In this document: piece after piece, positions 52,211-60,427 of the stretch
Layout: every line of letters begins with the position of its first letter
Numbering within the stretch: position 1 is the stretch's first letter
Notes under the pieces: model-generated
Database searches by the model: none
The model's input: only the letters and a program-made list of their open reading frames with translations
What the model was told of the DNA's origin: nothing
Origin: an uncultured Lachnospiraceae bacterium
GTDB taxonomy: Bacteria; Bacillota; Clostridia; Lachnospirales; Lachnospiraceae
NCBI GenBank assembly: GCA_902765725.1
Contig: CACXAT010000006.1
Location: 124,001 to 188,000, forward strand
Direction of reading: 5' to 3'
DNA length: 64,000 bases
Translations under genes and position numbers: made by a program

Positions 52211-54616
52211 TCACTGCAGGGCAATGCAGACTGCCCCGTCCAGATCCGTGCGCTTCCAGGGGACTCGATACTTCTTCAGTCTCTCCAGCATCTCCTTCGC
52301 CGGGTGGCCGTACCGGTTGTTCCTGCCGCAGGAGATCAGTACAAGATCCGGCCTGGTGAGCGCCAGCATCTCATCCGATGTCGCGTATCTGCTTCCATGA
52401 TGCCCCGCCACAAGGACCCTCATAGGCTGCTCTCCTCCCTCCCCCTGTACTGTGTCTGTGGAAAATGGAGAATCCTCTGTGCGGTACCTTCTGATAAACA
52501 GCTCCTCTCCCTCCTTCTCCAGATCGCCTGTCATCAGGATCCTCAGTCCGCCGCAGGAAGCCTCAAGCACGATGCAGTCTTCATTGGCATTGCCGGTTAT
52601 GCAGTCTGCGGATGGACCAAGTACATTCAGCTCCAGCTCATTTACCTTCAGCCAGGTTCCCTGCGCCACATATCCCACCGGGATCTTCCAGTGCTTCGCC
52701 GCTTCCAGAATCTCCTCCATGCGCTCGTCTCTTGACGGAAGGTCCGGAAGCAGGATCTGACCGATCGTAACGTCACCCGCGTTCCTTCCGGCCAGATTCC
52801 TGTGATACATCTCAAGCATCTGCCCGATCCCGCTGATGTGATCCAGATCCGCATGGGACAGAAAGACCGTGTCCACCTCTGCGATCCCATAGTACTTCAG
52901 CGCAGGTGAGATTCGGTATCTCCAGACATCATCGACACTGCTGGATCCTGCGTCAAAAAGGCTCACATAGTCGCCGCATTCGATCAGATTGCAGCTCCCC
53001 TGCCCGATGTCAAGGCAGGTGAAGCGAAACCGGGGCCGCACCCTGAAGGTGATCACGCCCGCCATGAAGACAGCCGTCAGCAGGCTTGCCGCTCTGACCT
53101 TCAACGGGTGCTTCCTGATCACGCTCCTGTCTTCCCTTCCCGGAATCAGGAAAAATGCTGCCAGAATTGAATAATATGCAATGATCTGAATGAAATGAGG
53201 TCTTCCCAGGATCAGCACCGATCCGGGCAGCTCCCTTTGCACATTGCAGATCAGAAGGAAAAAGGCGATCAGATAATGGCAGGGCCCTGCCAGCAGGCGC
53301 CCCGCGGCAAGGAAAACTGCCGCAGCCCATCCGGAGGATACTGCGCCAAGAAGCAGCCCGCACACAGCACCGCCCATGCCGTATCCCATCAGCAGGGACA
53401 TGGCCGTCAGAAGGACCGTATGGAGCAGGCAGGAATAGGGGCAGATCTGATAATACCAGTATAAAAAGACAGGAAGGGTCCCGGCCTGTATGCTGAGGGG
53501 CACCACTGCCGCGTCCCATACCCTTTTCTTCCACAGGCTGCTTACAGACTGCTTCGCCCTGCCGGGGCTGAAGATTCTGTCTGCCGCCCCCGGCAGCAGT
53601 TCCATGGACAGGATGCAGCTACAGGAGATCTGAAATGAACTGTCAAACAGCGCATAGGGCTGTCTGATGAGGATAAACAGGGCGGCCCCCGCGAGGGAAG
53701 TCAGCCGGTCTTCGGTTCGGCCGGGTATCTGCGCCGCAGCCCAGAAGAAAAACATGACGCAGGCCCTCTGGGAAGAGATGGATCCTCCCGTCAGGATCAC
53801 GTACATAAGAACGGTCCCCATTGAAACCAGGGCCGAGCAGACAAAGGAGCGCCTGAAGCGCCGGAGCAGCCTGTATACAGTCCTGCCGGTCAGTGTGACA
53901 TGAAGGGCAGATACCGAGAGAAGATACGCGATTCCGCCATCCTGGAAGATCTGGCGCCTCTTTTCGTCCAGTCCGCTCCGGTCCCCCAGAAGCATGGCCG
54001 CAAGGCAGGAAGCATCCTCCCTGCCGAATACTTCAGACAGGCCAAGCTGCATCCGGTACTTCAGCTCACACAGAGCATCCCGCAGAAGATTCATCGGCGT
54101 CTCAATGCCAGGCTTTGCTCTCGCGGCATCTTCGATCTTCACATCCCTGAGGGTAAAATAGATATTTCTGGCGTGATAATAGCTTCGCATGTCAAACTGA
54201 CCGGGGTTGGTGGCCCGCTCCGGCTGGGCGCATTTTCCCCGCAATGTCACTCTGTCACCTGTGCGAAGGCAGGTGAAGAGATCCGTCTGGTCTTCATGCT
54301 CAGCAGAAATGTATGGATTCCTGTCGGATACAGAATTGCCGTACAGATCGGTTCCGGTGTCCCCCGGACCGTACAGAAAAACAAGCATCCTGTCGGATGT
54401 GCGCAGCCTGTCATTGAGAGAATGGACCGTGTTCCTGAAAGATCTGGAACCGCATGGCTGAAATGATAAAGAATCGAGTGTGATCCTGAAGCCGCCCGCA
54501 CAGGCTTCCCGGGCGGCCACAGTCCCGGAAACTGTCAGATGAGTGTCCTGCACTTCAGGAAACTCCCGGCCTCCGGGATCGTAGAATCCGGCCAGCCTTC
54601 CGAGCCAGATCAGCAC
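52211..54616 (-). CDS. comEC: ComEC/Rec2 DNA-uptake channel protein, start codon unclear
   Basis: The membrane channel that brings single-stranded DNA into the cell in competence. About 801 residues from the GTG at 54616. An OB-fold-like exterior domain (about 25-130), the polytopic Competence domain (about 200-500; LLGDRSGLDEKRRQIFQDGGIAYLLSVSALHVT), and a C-terminal metallo-beta-lactamase-like domain (FTCLDIGQGSCNLIE, LSHADLDHISGIGQ, VAGHHGSRYATSDEML) are visible. The same frame continues upstream with IRRPVCLAAIALAV, a typical ComEC N-terminus, but has no ATG, GTG or TTG before a stop at about 54724; only ATT (54667, after AAAGGGGG), ATC (54655) or CTG (54700) could start it. Confidence 0.93.
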   Translation of the reverse strand: MLIWLGRLAGFYDPGGREFPEVQDTHLTVSGTVAAREACAGGFRITLDSLSFQPCGSRSFRNTVHSLNDRLRTSDRMLVFLYGPGDTGTDLYGNSVSDRNPYISAEHEDQTDLFTCLRTGDRVTLRGKCAQPERATNPGQFDMRSYYHARNIYFTLRDVKIEDAARAKPGIETPMNLLRDALCELKYRMQLGLSEVFGREDASCLAAMLLGDRSGLDEKRRQIFQDGGIAYLLSVSALHVTLTGRTVYRLLRRFRRSFVCSALVSMGTVLMYVILTGGSISSQRACVMFFFWAAAQIPGRTEDRLTSLAGAALFILIRQPYALFDSSFQISCSCILSMELLPGAADRIFSPGRAKQSVSSLWKKRVWDAAVVPLSIQAGTLPVFLYWYYQICPYSCLLHTVLLTAMSLLMGYGMGGAVCGLLLGAVSSGWAAAVFLAAGRLLAGPCHYLIAFFLLICNVQRELPGSVLILGRPHFIQIIAYYSILAAFFLIPGREDRSVIRKHPLKVRAASLLTAVFMAGVITFRVRPRFRFTCLDIGQGSCNLIECGDYVSLFDAGSSSVDDVWRYRISPALKYYGIAEVDTVFLSHADLDHISGIGQMLEMYHRNLAGRNAGDVTIGQILLPDLPSRDERMEEILEAAKHWKIPVGYVAQGTWLKVNELELNVLGPSADCITGNANEDCIVLEASCGGLRILMTGDLEKEGEELFIRRYRTEDSPFSTDTVQGEGGEQPMRVLVAGHHGSRYATSDEMLALTRPDLVLISCGRNNRYGHPAKEMLERLKKYRVPWKRTDLDGAVCIALQ

Positions 54617-54701
54617 TGCAAGTGCGATGGCCGCCAGGCAGACCGGACGTCTGATAAGTAGATGAATACGCCTGCGCCCCCTTTCCGGGATAACGGACAG
54701 G

Positions 54702-55811
54702 TTACGCGGAAGCCTCCGTGACTTCCTGTTCCATCATCACATGCTGTTCATCCGTTTTGGACTGCGCGGCATCAGCCGATGCCGCTGCAGAAGTCTCTTT
54801 GTTGTCGATCACCGTACCCTCCTTCTGAACAGAGGCGCCGGAGGTATCGATCAGCTCCGCATTGCGCTCAAAGGTCTGATCCAGGTTCACCTGTCCCCTG
54901 AACCGGTTCTCCATGGAACCGTCGATCAGGAAGCGTACGCCCTCAATCTCCTCGTCGCCGCAGGAGTCAATGATGGAATTGGCGAAAGCATACAGTACCG
55001 TCTCCGGGCCGGTGGGATTGTCCGCGAAGGGAACATTGTTGATCTCACTGCTGAAGTCCACAGTGCAGATATCGCCGTCAACCGAGATGTTATTGATAAG
55101 CACTGCCGGAGTCGTGAGCGTGATCAGATTCGGATTGTCCGGTCCCTGGATCAGCTGCTCGACCGCCATGCGCTGTGTATTCACATTGGTGGAATAATAG
55201 ATCGTGCGCAGCTCCTGGATCAGCTTGCTTCCGTCCGCATTGGGGAAATAAAGCACCAGAGTCTCATAGCGGTAGGAATTGATGGAATCGCCCTCGGGAA
55301 CGATAAAGGTATCGTCGGTCATGGGGCCGACCTCGCTGTCATTGATCATCAGTGCCTGTGAATCCACAGTAAAACGGATGGAGGTAACGCCCCGGAGCTG
55401 GATCAGCGTGCTCACCAGGGCACTGCGCAGCAGGATCTCACTGATACTGTCCAGACTCAGATACTCCGCGCTGAAATCAACAATGATCTCCGAGATGCCG
55501 GTCGTTGTGGAATTGATCTTCACCGTGTCCGGAAGCGCTGACCTGTACTTTGTGGAATTCGCGTTCATAAAGGCTGTGAGAAGCTCTGTAAGCCTTCCCT
55601 CAAAGTCCTCGCTGACAGCCTTGTATTCCTGCTGCACCAGTGCGGTCCCCTCCAGGTTCATATAATAGATCCGGTAGACTCCCTCCTCGGCGCTGTGATC
55701 AGCAGTGCCCGTTATGGAATCTGCCAGGGAGCATCCGGGCAGGAAAGAACTGAGCACAAGCAGAGCGGCAAGTGCCAGCGCCTGTATTCTGTTCCGAATC
55801 ATTCTACTCAT
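54702..55811 (-). CDS. GerMN-domain lipoprotein
   Basis: A 369-residue lipoprotein with lipobox LPGCSLA, so anchored to the outer face of the membrane. Two GerMN-type domains follow: about 40-170 (YYMNLEGTALVQQEY, LSLDSISEILLRSALVSTL) and about 180-305 (LVLYFPNADGSKL, MAVEQLIQGPDNPNL). The tail is Ala/Ser/Glu-rich and disordered. GerMN domains occur in GerM of sporulation and in LpqB, the lipoprotein of the MtrAB two-component system. The ATG at 55811 has AAGGAG 8 nt upstream. It follows the sensor kinase by 30 bp, so it may sense or modulate that kinase. Confidence 0.9.
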   Translation of the reverse strand: MSRMIRNRIQALALAALLVLSSFLPGCSLADSITGTADHSAEEGVYRIYYMNLEGTALVQQEYKAVSEDFEGRLTELLTAFMNANSTKYRSALPDTVKINSTTTGISEIIVDFSAEYLSLDSISEILLRSALVSTLIQLRGVTSIRFTVDSQALMINDSEVGPMTDDTFIVPEGDSINSYRYETLVLYFPNADGSKLIQELRTIYYSTNVNTQRMAVEQLIQGPDNPNLITLTTPAVLINNISVDGDICTVDFSSEINNVPFADNPTGPETVLYAFANSIIDSCGDEEIEGVRFLIDGSMENRFRGQVNLDQTFERNAELIDTSGASVQKEGTVIDNKETSAAASADAAQSKTDEQHVMMEQEVTEASA

Positions 55812-55841
55812 CAGCATAGCTCCTTACACGCATGATGCGCA

Positions 55842-57293
55842 TTAAACATCTCCGTCTTCGTACTGCTCTGTATCTTCTCTCTCATACTTCAGCGGGATAC
55901 GGACGGTAAATGTCGTCCCTTCTCCCTCTCTGGAGTATACACGGATCGCTCCATGGTGCATCCGGACCGCGGAATTGGTGATGGCAAGTCCGAGGCCGGT
56001 TCCGCCGATCTCCCGGGAATGTGACTTGTCCACCCGGTAGAATCTCTCAAAGATGCGGTCGAGATCCTCCTCCGGAATACCGATGCCGGAGTCCTCCACC
56101 TTGATGAAGAAGTACGTGTTGTCCACATTCAGCGAGACGTGGATCCAGCCGTTCTCCTTATTGTACTTGATGGCATTCTCGACCAGATTGGACACCGCCA
56201 GTGTCAGCTTCGTCTGGTCGACCTGGGCTATGATCGGCTTATAGCTCTCAAGGGCGATCTCGATCCCTCTCTCTGCAGCGATGGGACGAAGCCGCTTGAG
56301 GATCAGCGCGATCAGGTCATTGATATTGGTCTCCTCGATATGAACGTCATTGGATCTGCGGTCCATCTTGACCAGGTTCAGCAGGTCCGTGATGATCTTG
56401 TTCTCGCGGTCGATCTCTTCCCCGATATCCTTCATGAATTCCTGGTAGAGCTCATTGGGGACCTCCCCCATCTGCGCCTGCTGCACCAGGGAATCCGACA
56501 GGACCTTCATGGAAGTCATAGGCGTCTTGAGCTCATGGGAGACGTTGGAAACGAACTCCTGGCGGGACTCCTCCTGCGCCTGAAGCCTGTGGCGCATCTG
56601 GTTGTAGGCCTCCGAGAGAAGCTTCGTCTCGGTATAGTCGGGGATCGAGATGTCCTCTGTGAGGAAATCCGCGCCCGAATTCATCATGGCTGTGACCTTG
56701 CCGAAGGGCTTGACCAGAAGCCTGGAGGCATACAGGGACACAAAGATGATCAGAATCGAAACGATCGTCTGCAGAAGCAGGACATTTGCCCGGCTCTGGA
56801 TGATATCCGTTGTCGGGACCGAGATGATAAACGCGCCAAGGACGCTCTTTGTGACGTCATCCTGGATCGGGCTTACCACTTCGATAAAGTCATTTTCCGC
56901 ATTGTAGAAGTCCGTATTGATCCCCTTGAAGGTTTCGATGATCTCTTTGGCGATGATGGTCTTGCCTTCATCCAGTCCGTAGGTATCCCGGATGATCTGG
57001 AATGAACCGTTCACAACGATCACGCGGCCGCTGTAGAGGTTCGCGATCTGCAGCAGTTCAGAGTCCACGACATCCGAGGTCCCGTTTTCCAGATATTTGG
57101 TCTCCAGAAGATCCCTGCTCATCCGCAGGCACTGATTGCGGATCATCGAGGCACGCATGGAGACAGACTGTCTCTCATATCCGGTCAGGACGCCGCGCAG
57201 CATGATAAATGCCGGAACGAATCCCACCAGCAGCAATATGATCAGCATGCGGAAATGCATACTCTGAAATATCCGTTTGAGTCTGTCCTTCAT
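55842..57293 (-). CDS. Membrane sensor histidine kinase, WalK/VicK-like
   Basis: A 483-residue sensor kinase. Two membrane helices (about 14-32 and 170-192) enclose an extracellular domain of ~140 residues. HAMP follows (about 192-245), then HisKA with His253 in FVSNVSHELKTPMTSMK, and HATPase_c with NLVENAIKYNKEN, DSGIGIPEEDLDRIFERFYR and GGTGLGLAITNS. No PAS domain is visible between HAMP and HisKA, unlike WalK of Bacillus. The ATG at 57293 follows a CAGG-rich site. It is encoded 181 bp after the regulator and should phosphorylate it. Confidence 0.93.
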   Translation of the reverse strand: MKDRLKRIFQSMHFRMLIILLLVGFVPAFIMLRGVLTGYERQSVSMRASMIRNQCLRMSRDLLETKYLENGTSDVVDSELLQIANLYSGRVIVVNGSFQIIRDTYGLDEGKTIIAKEIIETFKGINTDFYNAENDFIEVVSPIQDDVTKSVLGAFIISVPTTDIIQSRANVLLLQTIVSILIIFVSLYASRLLVKPFGKVTAMMNSGADFLTEDISIPDYTETKLLSEAYNQMRHRLQAQEESRQEFVSNVSHELKTPMTSMKVLSDSLVQQAQMGEVPNELYQEFMKDIGEEIDRENKIITDLLNLVKMDRRSNDVHIEETNINDLIALILKRLRPIAAERGIEIALESYKPIIAQVDQTKLTLAVSNLVENAIKYNKENGWIHVSLNVDNTYFFIKVEDSGIGIPEEDLDRIFERFYRVDKSHSREIGGTGLGLAITNSAVRMHHGAIRVYSREGEGTTFTVRIPLKYEREDTEQYEDGDV

Positions 57294-57317
57294 ACCTGTC
57301 CTGTCCGATCCTGCCAA

Positions 57318-57389
57318 GCCTGAATATCTGCTTATGCCTGAATATCTGCCTGTGCCTGCATGTCAGCTTCTGTCTGAATGTCTGTCTCA
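57318..57389. repeat. Four degenerate 18 bp repeats between regulator and kinase
   Basis: Consecutive 18 bp units at 57318, 57336, 57354 and 57372. The first two start gcctgaatatctgc and are nearly identical; the next two are more diverged (gcctgcatgtcagc, gtctgaatgtctgt). The 181 bp gap also holds two hairpins, ccggccggaatc/gattccgaccgg at about 57398-57424 and ggcagga/tcctgcc at about 57441-57461. Confidence 0.75.
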
Positions 57390-57474
57390 GAAGAAATGAC
57401 CGGTCGGAATCAGATTCCGGCCGGACATGACCATTCTTGTCTTCGGCAGGAATCTCTCCTGCCCCTCTCCGTCG

Positions 57475-58050
57475 TCAGTGCTGGAAATAATATCCCACAC
57501 CCCACTTGGTATGGACATATTTCGGATCTGACGGATTCTCTTCAATCTTCTCGCGAAGTCTCCTGATGTGAACGTCGACCGTTCTGACATCACCCGGGTA
57601 TTCATATCCCCAGACCAGATTGAGAAGATTCTCACGGCTGTAGACCTTGTTGGGATTGAGGACCAGGAGCTCCTGAACGCCTCTCGAAGAGGTCCTGCGC
57701 ATGATCGCCTTGATCCTGGCCTTTACCTCCAGGATATTAAAAGGCTTGGTAATATAGTCGTCCGCGCCATACTCAAGGCCGAGGATCTTATCCATATCCT
57801 CTCCCTTGGCCGTAAGCATAATGATCGGGACGTCTGAGAATTCCCTGATCTGCTGGCAGGCGGACAGGCCATCCAGCTTGGGCAGCATCAGGTCAAGAAG
57901 GATGATATCGTAATTTCCTTCCCTGGCCTTCTCCACAGCCTCTTCGCCGTCATAAGCAGTATCGACCTCCATGTCGTCCTGCTCAAGCGAAAAGCGAAGT
58001 CCCTTGACTATCAGTTTCTCATCATCAACTACCAGAACCTTTTTCGGCAT
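57475..58050 (-). CDS. OmpR-type response regulator with half its DNA-binding domain missing
   Basis: 191 residues, some 35-40 fewer than WalR/VicR. The receiver is complete: Asp9-Asp10, phosphoacceptor Asp53 (ILLDLMLP), Thr80, Lys102 (YITKPF). After the linker start RRTSSRGV (118-125) the sequence jumps straight to ELLVLNPNKVYSRENLLNLVW, so the N-terminal beta-sheet and the front of helix 1 of the winged helix are lacking, while the recognition helix (VRTVDVHIRRLREKIE) and the beta-hairpin wing (GVGYYF) remain. The frame is intact across the joint, at about 57672-57685. Its DNA binding is therefore doubtful. It heads the operon with the kinase, GerMN lipoprotein and comEC. Confidence 0.92.
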   Translation of the reverse strand: MPKKVLVVDDEKLIVKGLRFSLEQDDMEVDTAYDGEEAVEKAREGNYDIILLDLMLPKLDGLSACQQIREFSDVPIIMLTAKGEDMDKILGLEYGADDYITKPFNILEVKARIKAIMRRTSSRGVQELLVLNPNKVYSRENLLNLVWGYEYPGDVRTVDVHIRRLREKIEENPSDPKYVHTKWGVGYYFQH

Positions 58051-58115
58051 GTTTTCCCTCTACCTTATCTGTTGTTTATATATTAAGTGATAATACTATA
58101 AAAGAATTCCTGAAA

Positions 58116-58742
58116 CTACTGCACTGTGATCCGGTCCCTGATCTGTGAATACACACGCTCCTTGATGCCGCTGATATTCATGATATCCTCGGCGCTGGAA
58201 AATGAGCCGTTCTCCTCCCGGTAACGGATGATGGCATCTGCTTTTGATTCGCCGATGCCCGGAAGGGTCATGAGCTGTTCCCTGGAGGCCGTGTTCAGAT
58301 CAAGTTTCCCGTCAGACCCGCTGCCGGCGTTCTGGCCGCTCTGGCCGAACGCTTTCTGTTCCCTGTCCCCGCCGCTGCCCTGCTCCTTCATGAGTGCGGT
58401 CTCCTTGGCGGTATAGACCCTCAGCATCTGGGAATCACTCAGACGAAGCGCCAGATTGAGCCACTGGGTATCTGCCTCCCGGGTGAATCCGCCTGCCGCC
58501 TCGACAGCGTCCTGGACCCTTGCCCCGGATGGGAAATAATAGACACCCGGTCGCAGAACAGCCCCGCATACGTACACGGCAAGCTCCGTCTCAGGCATCA
58601 CTGCCGATGCCGCCGCACTTTCTGTCTCAAGAGCCGGTACTGCCGGGCGGACTCCATTCACGCGGATCTCACTGCGCCTGGCGCAGCCGCCAAGTCCCAG
58701 CACTGCCAGACACAGAAACACCTGTACAATTCTGTTCTTCAT
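58116..58742 (-). CDS. comEA: ComEA-type DNA-binding competence protein
   Basis: A 208-residue DNA receptor for competence, anchored outside the cell; here it looks like a lipoprotein (lipobox LGLGGCARR, Cys at about 20). An SLBB domain (about 53-115, AVYVCGAVLRPGVYYFPSG) is followed by a Gly/Gln-rich linker and a helix-hairpin-helix domain (about 145-208; LDLNTASREQLMTLPGIGESKADAIIRYR) that binds double-stranded DNA. The ATG at 58742 has AGGAG 6 nt upstream, preferred to a TTG two codons before. Promoter at 58792-58820. It stands upstream of the regulator-kinase-GerMN-comEC run. Confidence 0.93.
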   Translation of the reverse strand: MKNRIVQVFLCLAVLGLGGCARRSEIRVNGVRPAVPALETESAAASAVMPETELAVYVCGAVLRPGVYYFPSGARVQDAVEAAGGFTREADTQWLNLALRLSDSQMLRVYTAKETALMKEQGSGGDREQKAFGQSGQNAGSGSDGKLDLNTASREQLMTLPGIGESKADAIIRYREENGSFSSAEDIMNISGIKERVYSQIRDRITVQ

Positions 58743-58791
58743 GCACAACTCCTGACTGACCCGTCAGGCTGCCCTGCCATGCAATACACAA

Positions 58792-58820
58792 ATTGTAACA
58801 AATGCTTAACAGTTTTTCAA
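58792..58820 (-). promoter_or_regulatory. SigA-type promoter for comEA
   Basis: Minus strand TTGAAA, 17 bp, TACAAT, about 50 bp upstream of the comEA start. A run of As and Ts lies between glpK and comEA (58743-58870), which holds no other feature. Confidence 0.75.
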
Positions 58821-58870
58821 GAAACAACTCGCACTATTCTGGCACTTCCTGTCTGCACATCCGCAGGGAA

Positions 58871-60385
58871 TCAGTCATCCTCCTCATCCTGCGCCCAGGC
58901 GATGGCTGTCCTGACCGCTCTCGACCATCCCTTCAGAAGGCCCTTTCTGGTCTCTTCCTCCATCGACGGAGTGAATACATGTCCCAGCGCCCAGTTCTCT
59001 CTTACCTCATCCGTGTCCTTCCAGTATCCCACGGCAAGACCTGCCAGGAAAGCAGCACCCATGGCGGTGGTCTCCACGCACTGGGGCCGGATCACCTCCG
59101 CGTCCAGGATATCGGCCTGGAACTGCATGAGGAAGTTGTTGGCGCTGGCACCGCCGTCCACCTTCAGCCGGCTGATCTTCAGGCCCGAATCCTTCTGCAT
59201 CGACCGGAGCACATCCGCTGTCTGATAGGCAAGGGATTCCACGGTCGCCCGGATCACATGCTCCTTGGCCGCGCCTCTGGTCAGGCCGACGATCGTGCCT
59301 CTGGCGTAGGGATTCCAGTACGGCGCGCCAAGGCCTGTGAAGGAGGGAACCACATAGACGCCTCCCGTATCCTTGACCCTGCTGCAGTACTCCTCGGACT
59401 CAGGAGCGTTCTTCACCATCCGCAGCTCATCCCGGAGCCACTGGATCGAAGCGCCCGCGACGAATACCGATCCCTCCAGGGCGTACTGTACCTCTCCCGG
59501 CTTCAGTCCCACAGCGATCGTGGTCAGAAGCCCGTTCCTGGACTCCACAGCCTCGCTGCCGGTGTTCATCAGCATGAAGCACCCTGTCCCGTAAGTATTC
59601 TTGACCTCGCCCTCCGAGAAGCAGCACTGGCCGAACAGAGCCGCCTGCTGGTCGCCTGCTGCCCCGCAGATCGGGATGCCGTCACCGATCATGCAGTCCT
59701 TCGTCCTTCCGTAGACCGCGCTGGAGGGCACCACCTGCGGCAGCATGCATTCCGGGATCTCCAGTCTCCTGAGGATCTCCTTATCCCAGCAAAGCTTATG
59801 GATGTCATACATCATCGTTCTGGAGGCATTGGTATAGTCCGTCACATGGACCTGCCCCGCAGTCATCTTCCAGATCAGCCAGGTATCCACCGTTCCGAAG
59901 AGAAGCTCTCCCCTCTCCGCCTTCTCCCTGGCGCCTTCCACGTGATCCAGGATCCATCTCAGCTTCGTGGCCGAGAAGTAGGGATCCGGGATCAGTCCCG
60001 TCGTCTTGCGGATATAGTCGCCAAATCCGTCTTTGGCCAGCTCTTCCACCATATCCGCCGTCCGGCGGCACTGCCAGACGATCGCGTTGTAGACCGGACG
60101 GCCGGTCGCCTTCTCCCAGACGATGGTCGTCTCACGCTGGTTCGTAATGCCGACAGCCGCGATATTCTCCGGACCGGCGCCAAGCTTTCCCATCGCCTCC
60201 GCGGCAACGCCGATCTGGGAGGACCAGATATCCATGGGATTGTGTTCGACCCAGCCCGGATGGGGATAGATCTGTTCAAACTCTCTCTGGGATACAGAGC
60301 ATACATTGCCCTTCTTGTCAAACAGTATGCATCTGGAGCTTGTTGTACCGGCATCCAGTGCCATTATGTACTGATTCATTTCCAT
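58871..60385 (-). CDS. glpK: Glycerol kinase
   Basis: Phosphorylates glycerol to glycerol 3-phosphate. 504 residues of the FGGY family: [15 protein letters not shown] (phosphate-binding loop 1), [18 protein letters not shown], the catalytic Asp in [13 protein letters not shown], and [10 protein letters not shown] with [16 protein letters not shown] late. The ATG at 60385 has AGGAGG 6 nt upstream; the open frame starts ten codons earlier without support. It lies 42 bp after argD and may be read with it. A glycerol uptake facilitator is not in the window. Confidence 0.96.
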   Translation of the reverse strand: MEMNQYIMALDAGTTSSRCILFDKKGNVCSVSQREFEQIYPHPGWVEHNPMDIWSSQIGVAAEAMGKLGAGPENIAAVGITNQRETTIVWEKATGRPVYNAIVWQCRRTADMVEELAKDGFGDYIRKTTGLIPDPYFSATKLRWILDHVEGAREKAERGELLFGTVDTWLIWKMTAGQVHVTDYTNASRTMMYDIHKLCWDKEILRRLEIPECMLPQVVPSSAVYGRTKDCMIGDGIPICGAAGDQQAALFGQCCFSEGEVKNTYGTGCFMLMNTGSEAVESRNGLLTTIAVGLKPGEVQYALEGSVFVAGASIQWLRDELRMVKNAPESEEYCSRVKDTGGVYVVPSFTGLGAPYWNPYARGTIVGLTRGAAKEHVIRATVESLAYQTADVLRSMQKDSGLKISRLKVDGGASANNFLMQFQADILDAEVIRPQCVETTAMGAAFLAGLAVGYWKDTDEVRENWALGHVFTPSMEEETRKGLLKGWSRAVRTAIAWAQDEEDD

Positions 60386-60427
60386 CGCTGTCCTCCTGTC
60401 TGTCAGATTACTCAAGTAAAACCGATC

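Noticed and set aside
57387..57635. 82-codon minus-strand frame at the end of the response regulator
   Set aside because: Out of frame with the regulator and without family likeness. I checked whether it could hold the missing DNA-binding residues; it does not.
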